Source: Euglena gracilis (lineage: Eukaryota; Euglenida; Euglenophyceae; Euglenales). Taken from it: a DNA stretch of 64,000 nt. This document shows positions 35,580 through 44,399 of this stretch, in pieces. The DNA is taken from assembly GCA_039621445.1 (NCBI GenBank), contig CP154957.1, forward strand, positions 43,721,465 to 43,785,464, in the 5' to 3' direction. The translations under genes and the position numbers were made by a program. The notes below the pieces were generated by a model. The model had not been told where the DNA came from, searched no databases, and worked only from the letters and a program-made list of their open reading frames with translations. Position 1 is the first letter of the stretch. Every line of letters begins with the position of its first letter.

Positions 35580-35725
35580 GCTGTGCCCGGGGGGGAGGGG
35601 GGAGGGGGCGGGGGGCGGGGGGGCCTGCGGCCCCCTCCCCCCGCCCCCCTCCCCCCCAGACCCCCCCCTCCCCCACCCCCCTTCACCCCTCCCCCCTACC
35701 CCCCACCCCCCTCCCCCGCTCTCCA
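35580..35725. repeat. G-run/C-run inverted block
   Basis: About 55 bp of G-rich sequence (GGGGGGAGGGGGGAGG type) is followed by about 90 bp of C-rich sequence. It can fold back on itself and both arms are quadruplex-prone. The open frames across it encode only Gly/Pro/Arg low complexity. Confidence 0.8.
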
Positions 35726-35748
35726 ATAACAACGTCCCTTTGTGTGGA

Positions 35749-35990
35749 CAAAGTTTGGCGGACATGGCGTAAACAGCAAACGGGTAAACGGTAAAAGCAC
35801 AATAAGGCGGACATGGTGTTTTTGTTACAAATGGATTTTTGGTTTTCAACAAGTTTGGTGGACATGGGGTAAATAGCAAACGGGTAAACGGTAAAAGCAA
35901 AATGAGTCGGACATAGCGTTTGCGGCAAATGGATAAATGGTTTTCAAAAAATTGGCGGACATGGCGTATATAGCAAACGAGAAAACGTTT
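35749..35990. repeat. Tandem repeat, period about 98 bp, 2.4 copies
   Basis: The core GGCGGACATGGCGTAAACAG, then GCAAACGGGTAAACGGTAAAAG, starts near 35755, 35855 and 35950. The last copy is cut short. The array ends about 190 bp from the Rep-like pseudogene. Confidence 0.85.
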
Positions 35991-36177
35991 AAAGTGACCC
36001 GGCATCCAAACACATGACTTGCATTTCAGTGCATGAAAAACCATGCAGAGTGCACCTTGATTGATTGCTTCCATTTTTGTCGTCATCGGCACCAAAGCTG
36101 TTACAAAAAAAGTTAGGCGAATTGGGGCGGAAGCACGTTCCGCATTGCTCTCCTCTCTTGATCGTCCGTTCTTTGGT

Positions 36178-37000
36178 TCATCTTCGTCTTCGTCTTCTTC
36201 TTTGATGGGCCTTGTGAACTTGCTGATAAATCATGTCGATGCGCCCCTCTACACAAACAATTGATGACACAAAATAACGCAGAAGTTGAAATGTGAAACT
36301 TGTGTAGTGACGTTGCTGGTCGATTCTTCGATACAAGGCCGCCAACTGACTCGCAGTGATCTTAGGGTACCACTCCATTGGGCTTAGGTTTGCGGTGATA
36401 AAAATGTTTAGCGACGCTCTCCACGTTGAACCACCTTTGGTCTAAGGAGGAAAAAATTTTTAATAGGTAAAGGGTGATGGTTAGGATAAAAAAAATACCT
36501 TGTAGGGCAATGGCTTGACGATCCAGGAATTGTAAAAAGAAAGTGAAGTCCATCTACCTAACAAAATCGTCCAGCAAAATGACCTCTTCTCCGTCGTAGT
36601 TATCGAACCACACGGTTCCACGTGATCCATCACCCATGAGTGGGCGATAGACATCGTCCGGACCGAAGACGACATAAGCCATTCTGTTCTTCCCTGTCCC
36701 TGCGTCACCATACAGGACTTTCAGCCAGTGCCTCTTGCACATATCTATCACATAGTGAATATATTTGGATTCTATTATCATTAATACACCTACGTATCTT
36801 GGATAACGGGTGAATGCTTGGAAGTGATCCTGCAACAGCTCCTCCATCCTAGCGTTGTGCTTGATTACTGCGTTCCTCACCTCTTCCAAGTCTGTACCCT
36901 TGCCTTGTGAGGGCATGTGAAAATGGGTCGCGGCTTCCCCGCCCCCACGAGCCACAAATGTAGTGTCGATTGATTTCCGTGTTGCACCTTGTAACTGCAA
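36178..37000 (-). pseudogene. Endogenous circular-ssDNA-virus-type Rep, linker and helicase half, degraded
   Basis: Rep starts rolling-circle replication of CRESS-DNA viruses and related plasmids, using an HUH nicking domain and a superfamily-3 helicase. Here 36554-37000 encodes the linker typical of Rep (GTDLEEVRNAV, then FTRYPR), a Walker A (GDAGTGKNR, near 36690-36709), a WFDNYDGEE segment and a Walker B (ILLDDF, 36561-36580). An in-frame TAG at 36554-36556 follows at once. Helicase C-terminal signatures continue in more than one frame over 36500-36554, so the copy is also frame-disrupted. A 57-bp GT...AG interval (36442-36498) interrupts the match, then homology resumes to about 36178 (PMEWYP region). 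The N-terminal nicking domain is not visible upstream. Dead genomic copy, host lineage of the source virus unknown. Confidence 0.8.
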
Positions 37001-37129
37001 TGTGTGCCCACAGGCATTATTTTTTTTTAAGGCGCCTCAAAAAACCTTAAAAAACCCCTGGATAAGCCCCCCCCCCCTTTGGACTCTGCCATTTCGGCCA
37101 TTTCGGTCAATTTTCAAAATATCTCCAAA

Positions 37130-37245
37130 ATGAAGCCAAATCAAAGGAAATGTCCAGAGACCTAATTTGAAGCCCTTGGAACGCCCCATCTACAGTATTT
37201 TGATTTCCCCGCAACTCCCCGCCTAGCCCGAGATACGGCCGTTTT
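37130..37245. repeat. Dispersed 115-bp repeat (copy a)
   Basis: The block AATCAAAGGAAATGTCC, GAGACCTAATTTGAAGC, then TATTTTGATTTCCCCGCAAC recurs at 52200-52310, with only scattered differences. A short partial match (AATTGAAGCCCTTGGAA) lies at 32490-32506. No open frame is conserved. The flanks differ, so this is an interspersed element of unknown class. Confidence 0.75.
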
Positions 37246-37689
37246 CGCCGCAGTTAAAAAACCTTGCCTTTGCCAGAATGCCTTGAAAAACCATAAAAAC
37301 CCTTAAATACCTTAAAAAAATCACCCTGGGGAAGTTCTTCTTCCCTGTGATGACCTTAAAAAACCTTAAAAATTCTCCCTGAGAAAAAATTTTCTTGCAC
37401 CAAACAAATAATGGCATGTCCGAAACCCTGCCAGTCAGTCAATGCAGAAGCAGTTGCGAGCAAACAATATGAAAAACTGGATTGTTTGCCAAGGTTTCTG
37501 GCATTAGAGAGGTAGTGTGTAATGTTCAGTTGAAGTTGTTTTGGCCTCATCCATTTGGCAGATAAGCGTACTGAATTGATGCCGTGCAAGGACCTGTGAC
37601 TGTTGGACACTTTTCTGCAACAGCACTGCGTTACAAGAAGACAAATTTTGGCACCTGAAATACCCGGATGCGTCAGGGCGGAGTCCATT

Positions 37690-37880
37690 TTCTGGTTATT
37701 CTCCATCATTTTCCCCTTGAAAAACGTAAAACACACCAGTTTTTGTGCATAATTTGTGGGGAGTGAGTCCCACAGCTTTGATGCAACCAACCGAGTGGTA
37801 ATGGTTCACCACTTCCTTTCACCCAAAATAACGGGTTTTCAGTCCCGCCACGCCGGGGAAACACGAGGTTTTTCCAGGCA
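37690..37880 (-). pseudogene. Probable C-terminal tail of a non-LTR retrotransposon reverse transcriptase
   Basis: The minus-strand reading TRLVASKLWDSLPTNY, followed about nine residues later by FTFFKGKM, has the form W-x-x-LP-x(n)-F-K. That form ends many RTE/Jockey/CR1-type polyproteins. The frame has a TGA just upstream and no reverse-transcriptase core is visible, so it would be a short dead fragment. The pattern is brief and chance cannot be excluded. Confidence 0.35.
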
Positions 37881-38734
37881 ACCGCCACCGGATTCGGGGA
37901 GGATTGGCACTTAATTTTACTTAGGCGGCCGGATTCGCACGTAAGGGTTTTTTCTTTGAAATGCGCAAATTTTACAAAATTTCTGGGACCCTTTACCCTG
38001 ACACACGGAGAACAGCTTATGAACTGTTACACCCCACTGTTGAGGGGATCCTTTTATTAAAAACACCAAAAACATTCTACCCCAGCACATCCCACCATGT
38101 GCACAGGTGAAATGGGGGCATCACAAATGCCTGAGAACGCAAGAAATACAATTTCTGGCAACCACGTAACATTGCCGACCCAGAACTCGCAACCATCAAT
38201 TTTTTTTTCACTGCAATTACTTTTAATTTCTGACCCTATTCAAAACATTTGCTTGCCTGTTGACAATAACTGTCCCTCATGGACCGCCCTGATCCCCATG
38301 CTTCGCCCTAGGCTTCTTCCTTGGGCGTTCCGAAGCCACAGAGGAGTCTGAAGCCATCGGGACATCTTTGGGGTCTGACATTTTAGCTGAGGGAAAAAAT
38401 GCCTTAAAAAACCTTAAATTTTTTTAAAAATCCTCAAAAACCCTTAAAAACCCTTAAAAAAAGCCGTAAAATTTTTTGAGAAATATCGCCTCAAAAATAT
38501 AATGCCTGGTTCCCTGCAAAAAAAACTGCATGTGTGCAACTTTTTTCAAAAAAAAAAAAAAGGTACAAAAACCAGAAAAAAAACCTACAAAAAAACCTGC
38601 AAAAAAACCCAAAACGTAAAAAATAAAAAAAAAAAAAACTGCAAAAACTGCACGGTGCATATCGCCCCCCTGCGAACATGGCCTGTGTACAAAATTGGTT
38701 ACCTTCCGGAGGCTCTAGGGAGGCTCCTCGGGTA

Positions 38735-38850
38735 ACCAGCCTCCAGGGAGGCTCCCCGGAGGGAGGCTCCAGGGAGGCTCCAGGGAGGCTCCAGGGAGGC
38801 TCCAGGGAGGCTCCAGGGAGGCTCCAGGGAGGCTCCGGGTAGGCTCAGGT
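38735..38850. repeat. 12-bp minisatellite GGCTCCAGGGAG
   Basis: About eight direct copies of GGCTCCAGGGAG, with flanking variants such as GGAGGCTCCTCGGGTAACCAG, run from 38705 to 38885. The array lies some 165 bp from a minus-strand exon island at 39050-39152. Confidence 0.9.
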
Positions 38851-39049
38851 AACCAGCCTCCAGGGAGCCTCCTCGGAGGTTCCAGGTATCCTAAAGTGAG
38901 GATTCCAAATTTTCTGGGACCCGGATGGCCCCTCCTCCCCTGGGGTCCCGGGGGGGGGGGGGGCCTTCCGGCTCCAGAAAGCCCCAGCCACCAAATCACT
39001 GTTTCCCGGAGCCCAGCACGAGTCAGGGTCAAGGGCGAGGCCCCGGCCC

Positions 39050-39152
39050 CGCCCCGCCTGCCATGGATCTGCGCTATGGACTCCACGCTCACCGTGGACT
39101 CGGTCAGGCCCTTCGCCTGGATGTCGTCCAGGTTGCGGGTGAACTCCTCCAT
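39050..39152 (-). CDS. Short exon island of an unrecognised gene
   Basis: A 34-codon stretch with very high GC3 encodes MEEFTRNLDDIQAKGL and TESTVSVESIAQIHG. An ATG at 39152 could be the start, or the island could be internal. No partner exons are found nearby. The strand agrees with the surrounding genes. Confidence 0.45.
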
Positions 39153-39834
39153 GGGGATGGGGGAGGCCTGGGGGGGGGGGGCTTTGCTTGAAAAAAAAGA
39201 CGGTGGGCTTTGAATGATGCAGTTTGAACAACCGGATATTCCATTAAAGCCGATGCAGTATTTATTTCTTCATTTTTTTTATTTCTTCATTTTTTTTTTT
39301 TTTTTTCATTTGTCTATTCCTTCCCAGGTGAACTCCAACATATTTCTTGCCTGATTTTTCTGTAACTTTGGATCTGAATTTTGCAAAAAAAAAAAAAAAA
39401 GAACAAAAAACTCCTGATTTCCAGTTATCTCCTTGGTTGGTGACATTGTCATATTCTCTACTCAAAAGAAGTCCCAAACACCACCAAATTTTAACTGGGA
39501 AGATGGGAATCACACGTGGACAGGGAGTGCCCCGCAACCCTCGCAACAGACAACAGTTTCCTTTGTCCTCCTGTGCCGACCTCCTGGGAAAGCCTTTAAA
39601 AATGTGCATTGCACCGCCAGAGTGTCAACGATGAAAGAATGTGGGCTTGCACTGCCTGGCTCCAACCAAAACCATTTCCAAAACCACTGCGCAAACACAA
39701 TACATTCAAAAAAAATGCGGAGGTGGTGTGCTGTCAAGAAAACTTAGGACCCCCCCCACCTGGATGGGCAAGAAACTGCAGTGCCAGTAGGAGAGTTGCT
39801 TGCTGCAGCAAATTCACACCTGGAAGCACCCTCA

Positions 39835-40060
39835 GACAGGCAGTGGGAGCGGCCCCGGCACCAGAACTACCAATTCTCGCTGCTGGAAATGAACCCCATT
39901 CATCCTAGGACGCTGACGCATCACAGCCGCACCAAGCAGGGCACACAACGAGACGCCTGGAAGGAGGAGCGGTGGTGGTGTGTGGACCGGTGCGTGGACC
40001 GGCGCGGCGTGCATCAGGGCGGAGCCATGGGCACGGCGGCAGCGAGGGCGGGCCTAGCTG
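39835..40060 (+). CDS. Possible exon island, strand uncertain
   Basis: The plus-strand frame reads QNYQFSLLEMNPIHPR, then DAWKEERWWCVDRCVDRRG, with fairly high GC3. A minus-strand frame is also open here. It would go against the strand of its neighbours. No family is recognised. Confidence 0.25.
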
Positions 40061-40794
40061 GGGGGGGGGAAGGGCAGCGGTCAGCGGGGCGGCCGGCCGC
40101 GGGGACCGGCAGTCGCAGGGCAAGCAGTGGGGGGCTACGGCAGGCAGGCGACGGTCGAGGCCGGGGTGGCTTGGGGTGGGGGTCACTGGCAGTGGGGGAA
40201 TGGGTTCGGACACCTCCAAACCTTCGCACCAGATGAGAGTGTGGGTTCATATTACTTGGGGAGTGTTCTGGCCAGCCACCTGCCTGTGTTTTTATTTTGT
40301 TTGCCACACCCTGGTGGCTTTTCTGCTCAAAAACACTGCCAAACTTTTCAAACCTTTCACTGTTCGGCTCAGGCTTGTGCTTACCGACTGGGGGGGGAGT
40401 GGGTGGGTGGGTGCTGTAGGTTGCCTGCCCCTAGCAGGCACACCCCCAGGGGGGGGGTCCGGGGGGACCCAAAAATTTTTCATTGAAAATGGCCTTTTCC
40501 GGGCCCCCGACGCCTTTGGCGCCGGGGTCGGAGGGGGGTGCCTGCTATGGGCAAGAATCCCCAAAAACCCTACCCCCCCCCGGGGGGGTCGAATTGGTGC
40601 TATAGGGTGACTGCCCCTGGCACCCCCCACCGTGGGGTGGGCACCCGATTAAGCACAAGCCTGGTTCAGCTATAGCATACCGGAAAACTTGGGTGAAGAA
40701 CCGGGGGCAGGGTTCGAAATATGGGCAGGTGGGGGGTCGGACCCCCCCCCCCCCTCTGGTCCAGCAAGGAGCAGGGAGGGGGGGGACACCCCCC

Positions 40795-40985
40795 AACTTT
40801 CCAGTGGCGCTGTCTAGGTGACTGATTTTCGGCCCGACAAAGCGCCGGGCGAAATTTTTGACCCCAAAGTGGCAAAAAGGTGGCACTTTGGGCACTTTTA
40901 GGGAAAAAAAAAAAAATGTCAGAAACGCAAAGAAAAATTCGGCGCAAAGCCGCAGAAGGATAATTTTGACCTTTTGGGGGGGGGG
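40795..40985. repeat. Dispersed repeat with GGCCCGACAAAGCGC hairpin (copy b)
   Basis: It has the same block order as 19125-19325: AGTGGCGC, GTGACTGATTTTCGGCCCGAC, AAAGCGCCGGGC, AAAATTCGGCGCAAAGC. A shortened relative lies at 47650-47720. Confidence 0.6.
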
Positions 40986-41306
40986 GGCCGAGTCCCCCTG
41001 CGAGGCAATGCCTTGTTCGCCAGCGGTGTTGTGCGGATTGTTTTTTTTTGCGTTTGGTTACGAGCCGCCGCTGAGTGCCTTCTTCTTCCGGGTTGCCTGA
41101 TTCCCAATTGCCCTTTGACAGAAAAGCGGTCAGGGACTTCAGCCTCAAGAATCGCACTCCCGCCAGAAAAAAGGAGTGGGGCAGGGTATAAAGTGAGGGG
41201 GAGGATGGGGGGTTGGACTCCCCCCCCATGTTCAACTGATTTTCCGGCATTTTGCGCCAGAAAAAATAGTTTGGGGCTCAAAAAAGGTGCCAAAATCGCG
41301 TTTTTG

Positions 41307-41357
41307 CACACTTTTTCCTTGTCGAAAATGGCCGATTTTCGACAAGGAAAAAGTGTG
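41307..41357. repeat. Perfect 23-bp-arm hairpin
   Basis: CACACTTTTTCCTTGTCGAA and the next three bases (41307-41329) are repeated exactly in inverse at 41335-41357, around a 5-base loop (GGCCG). This is longer than expected by chance. It lies 30 bp from a TTCCGGCATTTTGCGCC-type hairpin of the dispersed repeats. Confidence 0.9.
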
Positions 41358-43017
41358 TACCAAAAATGTAAAATGTACCAAAATTTTTTACCGGAGAAAG
41401 GTTTTTTAGTTCCGGGGAGGTGGGTGCCGGCTCCGGTCTGAAGGGGGGAGGGGGCCATACACTCCCTGACTCATTGTCAGCCCACCACACACCTTGACGG
41501 TTTCTCAGGAAGGGCTCTGAAATGAGACACCATAATTGGTAGTTGTGTCGACGAGTTGGAATCATTGTTTTGGTATGTGGTGTTTCCAAAGCTATCTCCA
41601 TAACGTGCGGCTCGCCTGAATAGTTACAAAACCGGCACCTGGCTTCTTTTTAAGGTCCCAAAATCGGGCCGTCAAAAAGGATTTCCAAAAAATTTTGGCA
41701 TTTGGTGCCGAAACCCAAACCCAGGTGAGTGGGGGGGGGGGGCAAGCCTCGGACCCACCCACCCCCAGGGGTGGGTGGGCCCTCTGAGTTAAAACGAAGC
41801 CTGAAAGGCACCCGTTGGCACAATTATTCTCAGCCGGCGACACCGCACCAGAGATGGAGGTGGCTCCAATGTAGGTGAAGTGGTGGGGAATATTTGGGCG
41901 GCTTTTGTAAACATTCTGCACCAAAATGCCCTGACTCTGCCCATCCGACACTCATTGCGTCAAGCTCTCTGCCTGCCTGGCGGAAGGGAAAAAATGAGGG
42001 CAAACTGGGGGCGATCGGGGGTTCGAAAAAGGGCGTATAATCAGCCAAATGCCTGACGCCTTTTCTGAGGGTCAGGACGCACAAGGGCAGGAGCCAGTAG
42101 GGGGGGAGGGGGCCGGGAGTCGGGCAGGGCTGCAAGGGAAGGAAGGCGGGGGCACCAACTGGGAGGGGGAGGGGGCTTTTTTCCCCATCAACCCAAAGAA
42201 AGAATGGGCCAAAGAAACAGGGAACGCTCGTTGGCGCCCACCAGAAAGCAGATTTCGCCACCGCGCACTTTGAAACCCAAATTCATGACCGTACCCAGAG
42301 ATCAAGCCATATAGTAAAAAAAAATATTTTATTAATTATTATTAATTTACACAGTTTTCTTATCAAAAAAAATGAGAACTTCATTGGGTTTTTAGGATTC
42401 ACGCCAATGGTCAATTACATGAATGTGACGTGTGATGTTACTCAGCAATGGTATGCTCCAGGGGCATAATTGGCATCCCCCAACCAGCTAAGCACCCTCG
42501 TCAGCCAGAGGAGCTGCAAATTCGGTGTACCTTGACTTTTTCGTCCAACCCCAAATGCTTTAAAGGGGTCAAAAGACACATCACATTAAGCACTGTCATG
42601 GCTCAAAAAGAGGGTGAAAAAAAAAGCGAGCAACCTCTGGCAACCGTTTTCAAAACAGCCTCTGGCCAGGCCCCATCTCGAACCAGTTCATCCACATTTC
42701 TCACCAGCAATACCAGTTCACACATAATTGGCGATTGGTTGTTTAACAAACAGTGTATGTGTTTATTCAAATAGAAAAGTCGAAATGGAATGGTACCTCT
42801 CCCTGGCCAACAGTGACGAAAAGAGGGGATAAAGAAGGGTCAGGGAAACGTGAACCACAGCTGTGCGGGGCTTCTTGTGAGGCATCTGTTCATTGCACTT
42901 CTAGGGGGAACTCGCCTCCAACCCCACTGGGGCATTTTTTTTGTGCAAGGCACTGGCTAGCAAAGAAGGAGAGAGAGAGGCAATAATGTCAGCAATGGTG
43001 GCAATGCAGGGCTACGG

Positions 43018-43372
43018 TTGGAGGAGTCTCTGTAGGAAGAGGCTCTGGAGCCTCCTCAAACGACTCAAACGACGAAGGTGCGTTCAAGGAGGCTCTAAGT
43101 CCTCCTCGAACGTCATTCAAGGTCGTTCGAGGAGGCTCTAGCAGGGCTGTAGGGGAAGGCTGGTGGGGGGGTCCCCCCCCACCCACCACCCTGCCTGTTT
43201 GGCCGATTCCCGTATTGCCCTCATGGCATGTGCGTAGGTGTGCACAGTTCACATGGTGTGTACGGAGGAGGAGGCTCTGGATCCTCCTCGGATGTCGTTC
43301 GGGGTTGTAACCCCCTGAGAGCGGGGGGCTTCAAAACGTTCGAGGAGACTGAAGCTCGAATGTTCGAGACCC
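43018..43372. repeat. Paired CCTCCTCGAACG repeat element, copy 2
   Basis: Segments 43018-43142 and 43264-43372 match the two halves of the element at 11119-11540. Shared features are TTGGAGGAGTCTCT or similar, GGAGGCTCT, CCTCCTCGAACG, an internal GGGGG...CCCCC hairpin, and GCTCGAA-GTTCGAG at the right end. About 120 bp separate them. Confidence 0.65.
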
Positions 43373-43892
43373 TCCTATGGCCGCCATAAGGGGGAGGACA
43401 ATGTTACAGTCACACACGTCTGCAACATTTAACGTCAATGTACCTCTGAAGTGGGTTTGCCCCAAAATACCTGGCCCCTGCCCAATAGCCCGGGACAGTG
43501 CGGAGCGAACAACTATATGGACGACAGTGAAGAGAGCGCAAGACACATCAGGTCAGGACGACTGCTTGGGCTTGTGGGGCGGTCGGCGGAAGGACTTGGT
43601 GTCAGGGTGTCGCTCAGTGAACCCCCATCTCACATATCCCCGGAGAGGGTCCAGCCGGGGATGTGTGGGAAGCCCTGAGGGGGGGGGGGTCCGAACCCAC
43701 ACTCCCAACATGGAGGAGGGGGGGGATCCCAAAATGTGCAATGTGCTGAAAAGTGAGGCAGAAAGGTGCCTTTTTTGCGTTCTCCAGCGCACTGCGCAGG
43801 AAAAAATTTTCCCTATTCTCAGAACCTGCAAAGGAGAGGGTTGGGGTTCCGGATCCTACCACCTTCCCCCCCTCGTGGGGGGGGGTTGGAAC

Positions 43893-44143
43893 CAGGGGGT
43901 TTTTTTAAGACTAGGGGGAGTGGGGGACCCACCCCAAGGGGTGGGGCCCCGAGGAGGAGGGGGGGGCCCGGGGGACCCACCCACTTTTGCCCGAAAATGC
44001 TAAAAAGTTTTCAAAAGTTTCGGCGTCTGCGGCGCCGAAAAAGATGTACCCACCAGCCCCTACCCCCACCCCCCGGGGGGGAGGGGTCCAAGGGACCCAC
44101 CCTCCCTCCGCCCCCGCCCCCCCCCAAGACTGAAAAAACCCTG
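43893..44143. mobile_element. MITE (hAT-like) with perfect 8-bp target duplication
   Basis: The ends are CAGGGGGTTTTTTTAAGACT (left) and AGACTGAAAAAACCCTG (right). GTTGGAAC is duplicated exactly at 43885-43892 and 44144-44151. The 251-bp interior carries a GGCGTCTGCGGCGCCGAAA hairpin and G/C runs, like the copies at 8171 and 23353. Confidence 0.88.
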
Positions 44144-44399
44144 GTTGGAACCCACCCCACCACCCACATGAAACCCCAGAAAACCTGATACAAAAAGGAA
44201 AAGCCCAAAAGGAAGACCGGTGTGAAAATTCAGTTTTAGACCAAAAAGTTGAAAAGTTGTGAGTGGGTGTTGGCTTTTCTCATTTCCCCATTTCCCTCCA
44301 CCTTTTCGGCCTTTTTGGCGCCTGACAAGTGTAAAACCAGTGACCATCCAGCCGCCGGGGAGTAATAAAAGTCATTGGGGAAGTCCAGGCTGCGGGAAA

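Larger units (their letters stand above)
37001..39045. other. Repeat-rich spacer
   Basis: It contains AAAACCTTAAAAA-type words (37025-37380, 38400-38470), an A-rich patch (38515-38645) and a dispersed repeat (37130-37245). Apart from the non-LTR relic near 37.8 kb, no coding island is seen. Confidence 0.5.
40061..43880. other. Repeat-dominated spacer, 3.8 kb
   Basis: It contains direct repeats of GTGCTRTAGGKTGMCTGCC around 40410 and 40600, a dispersed repeat at 40795-40985, a perfect hairpin (41307-41357), GGCGCC hairpins, and the second paired repeat (43018-43372). No clear exon island was found. Confidence 0.5.
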
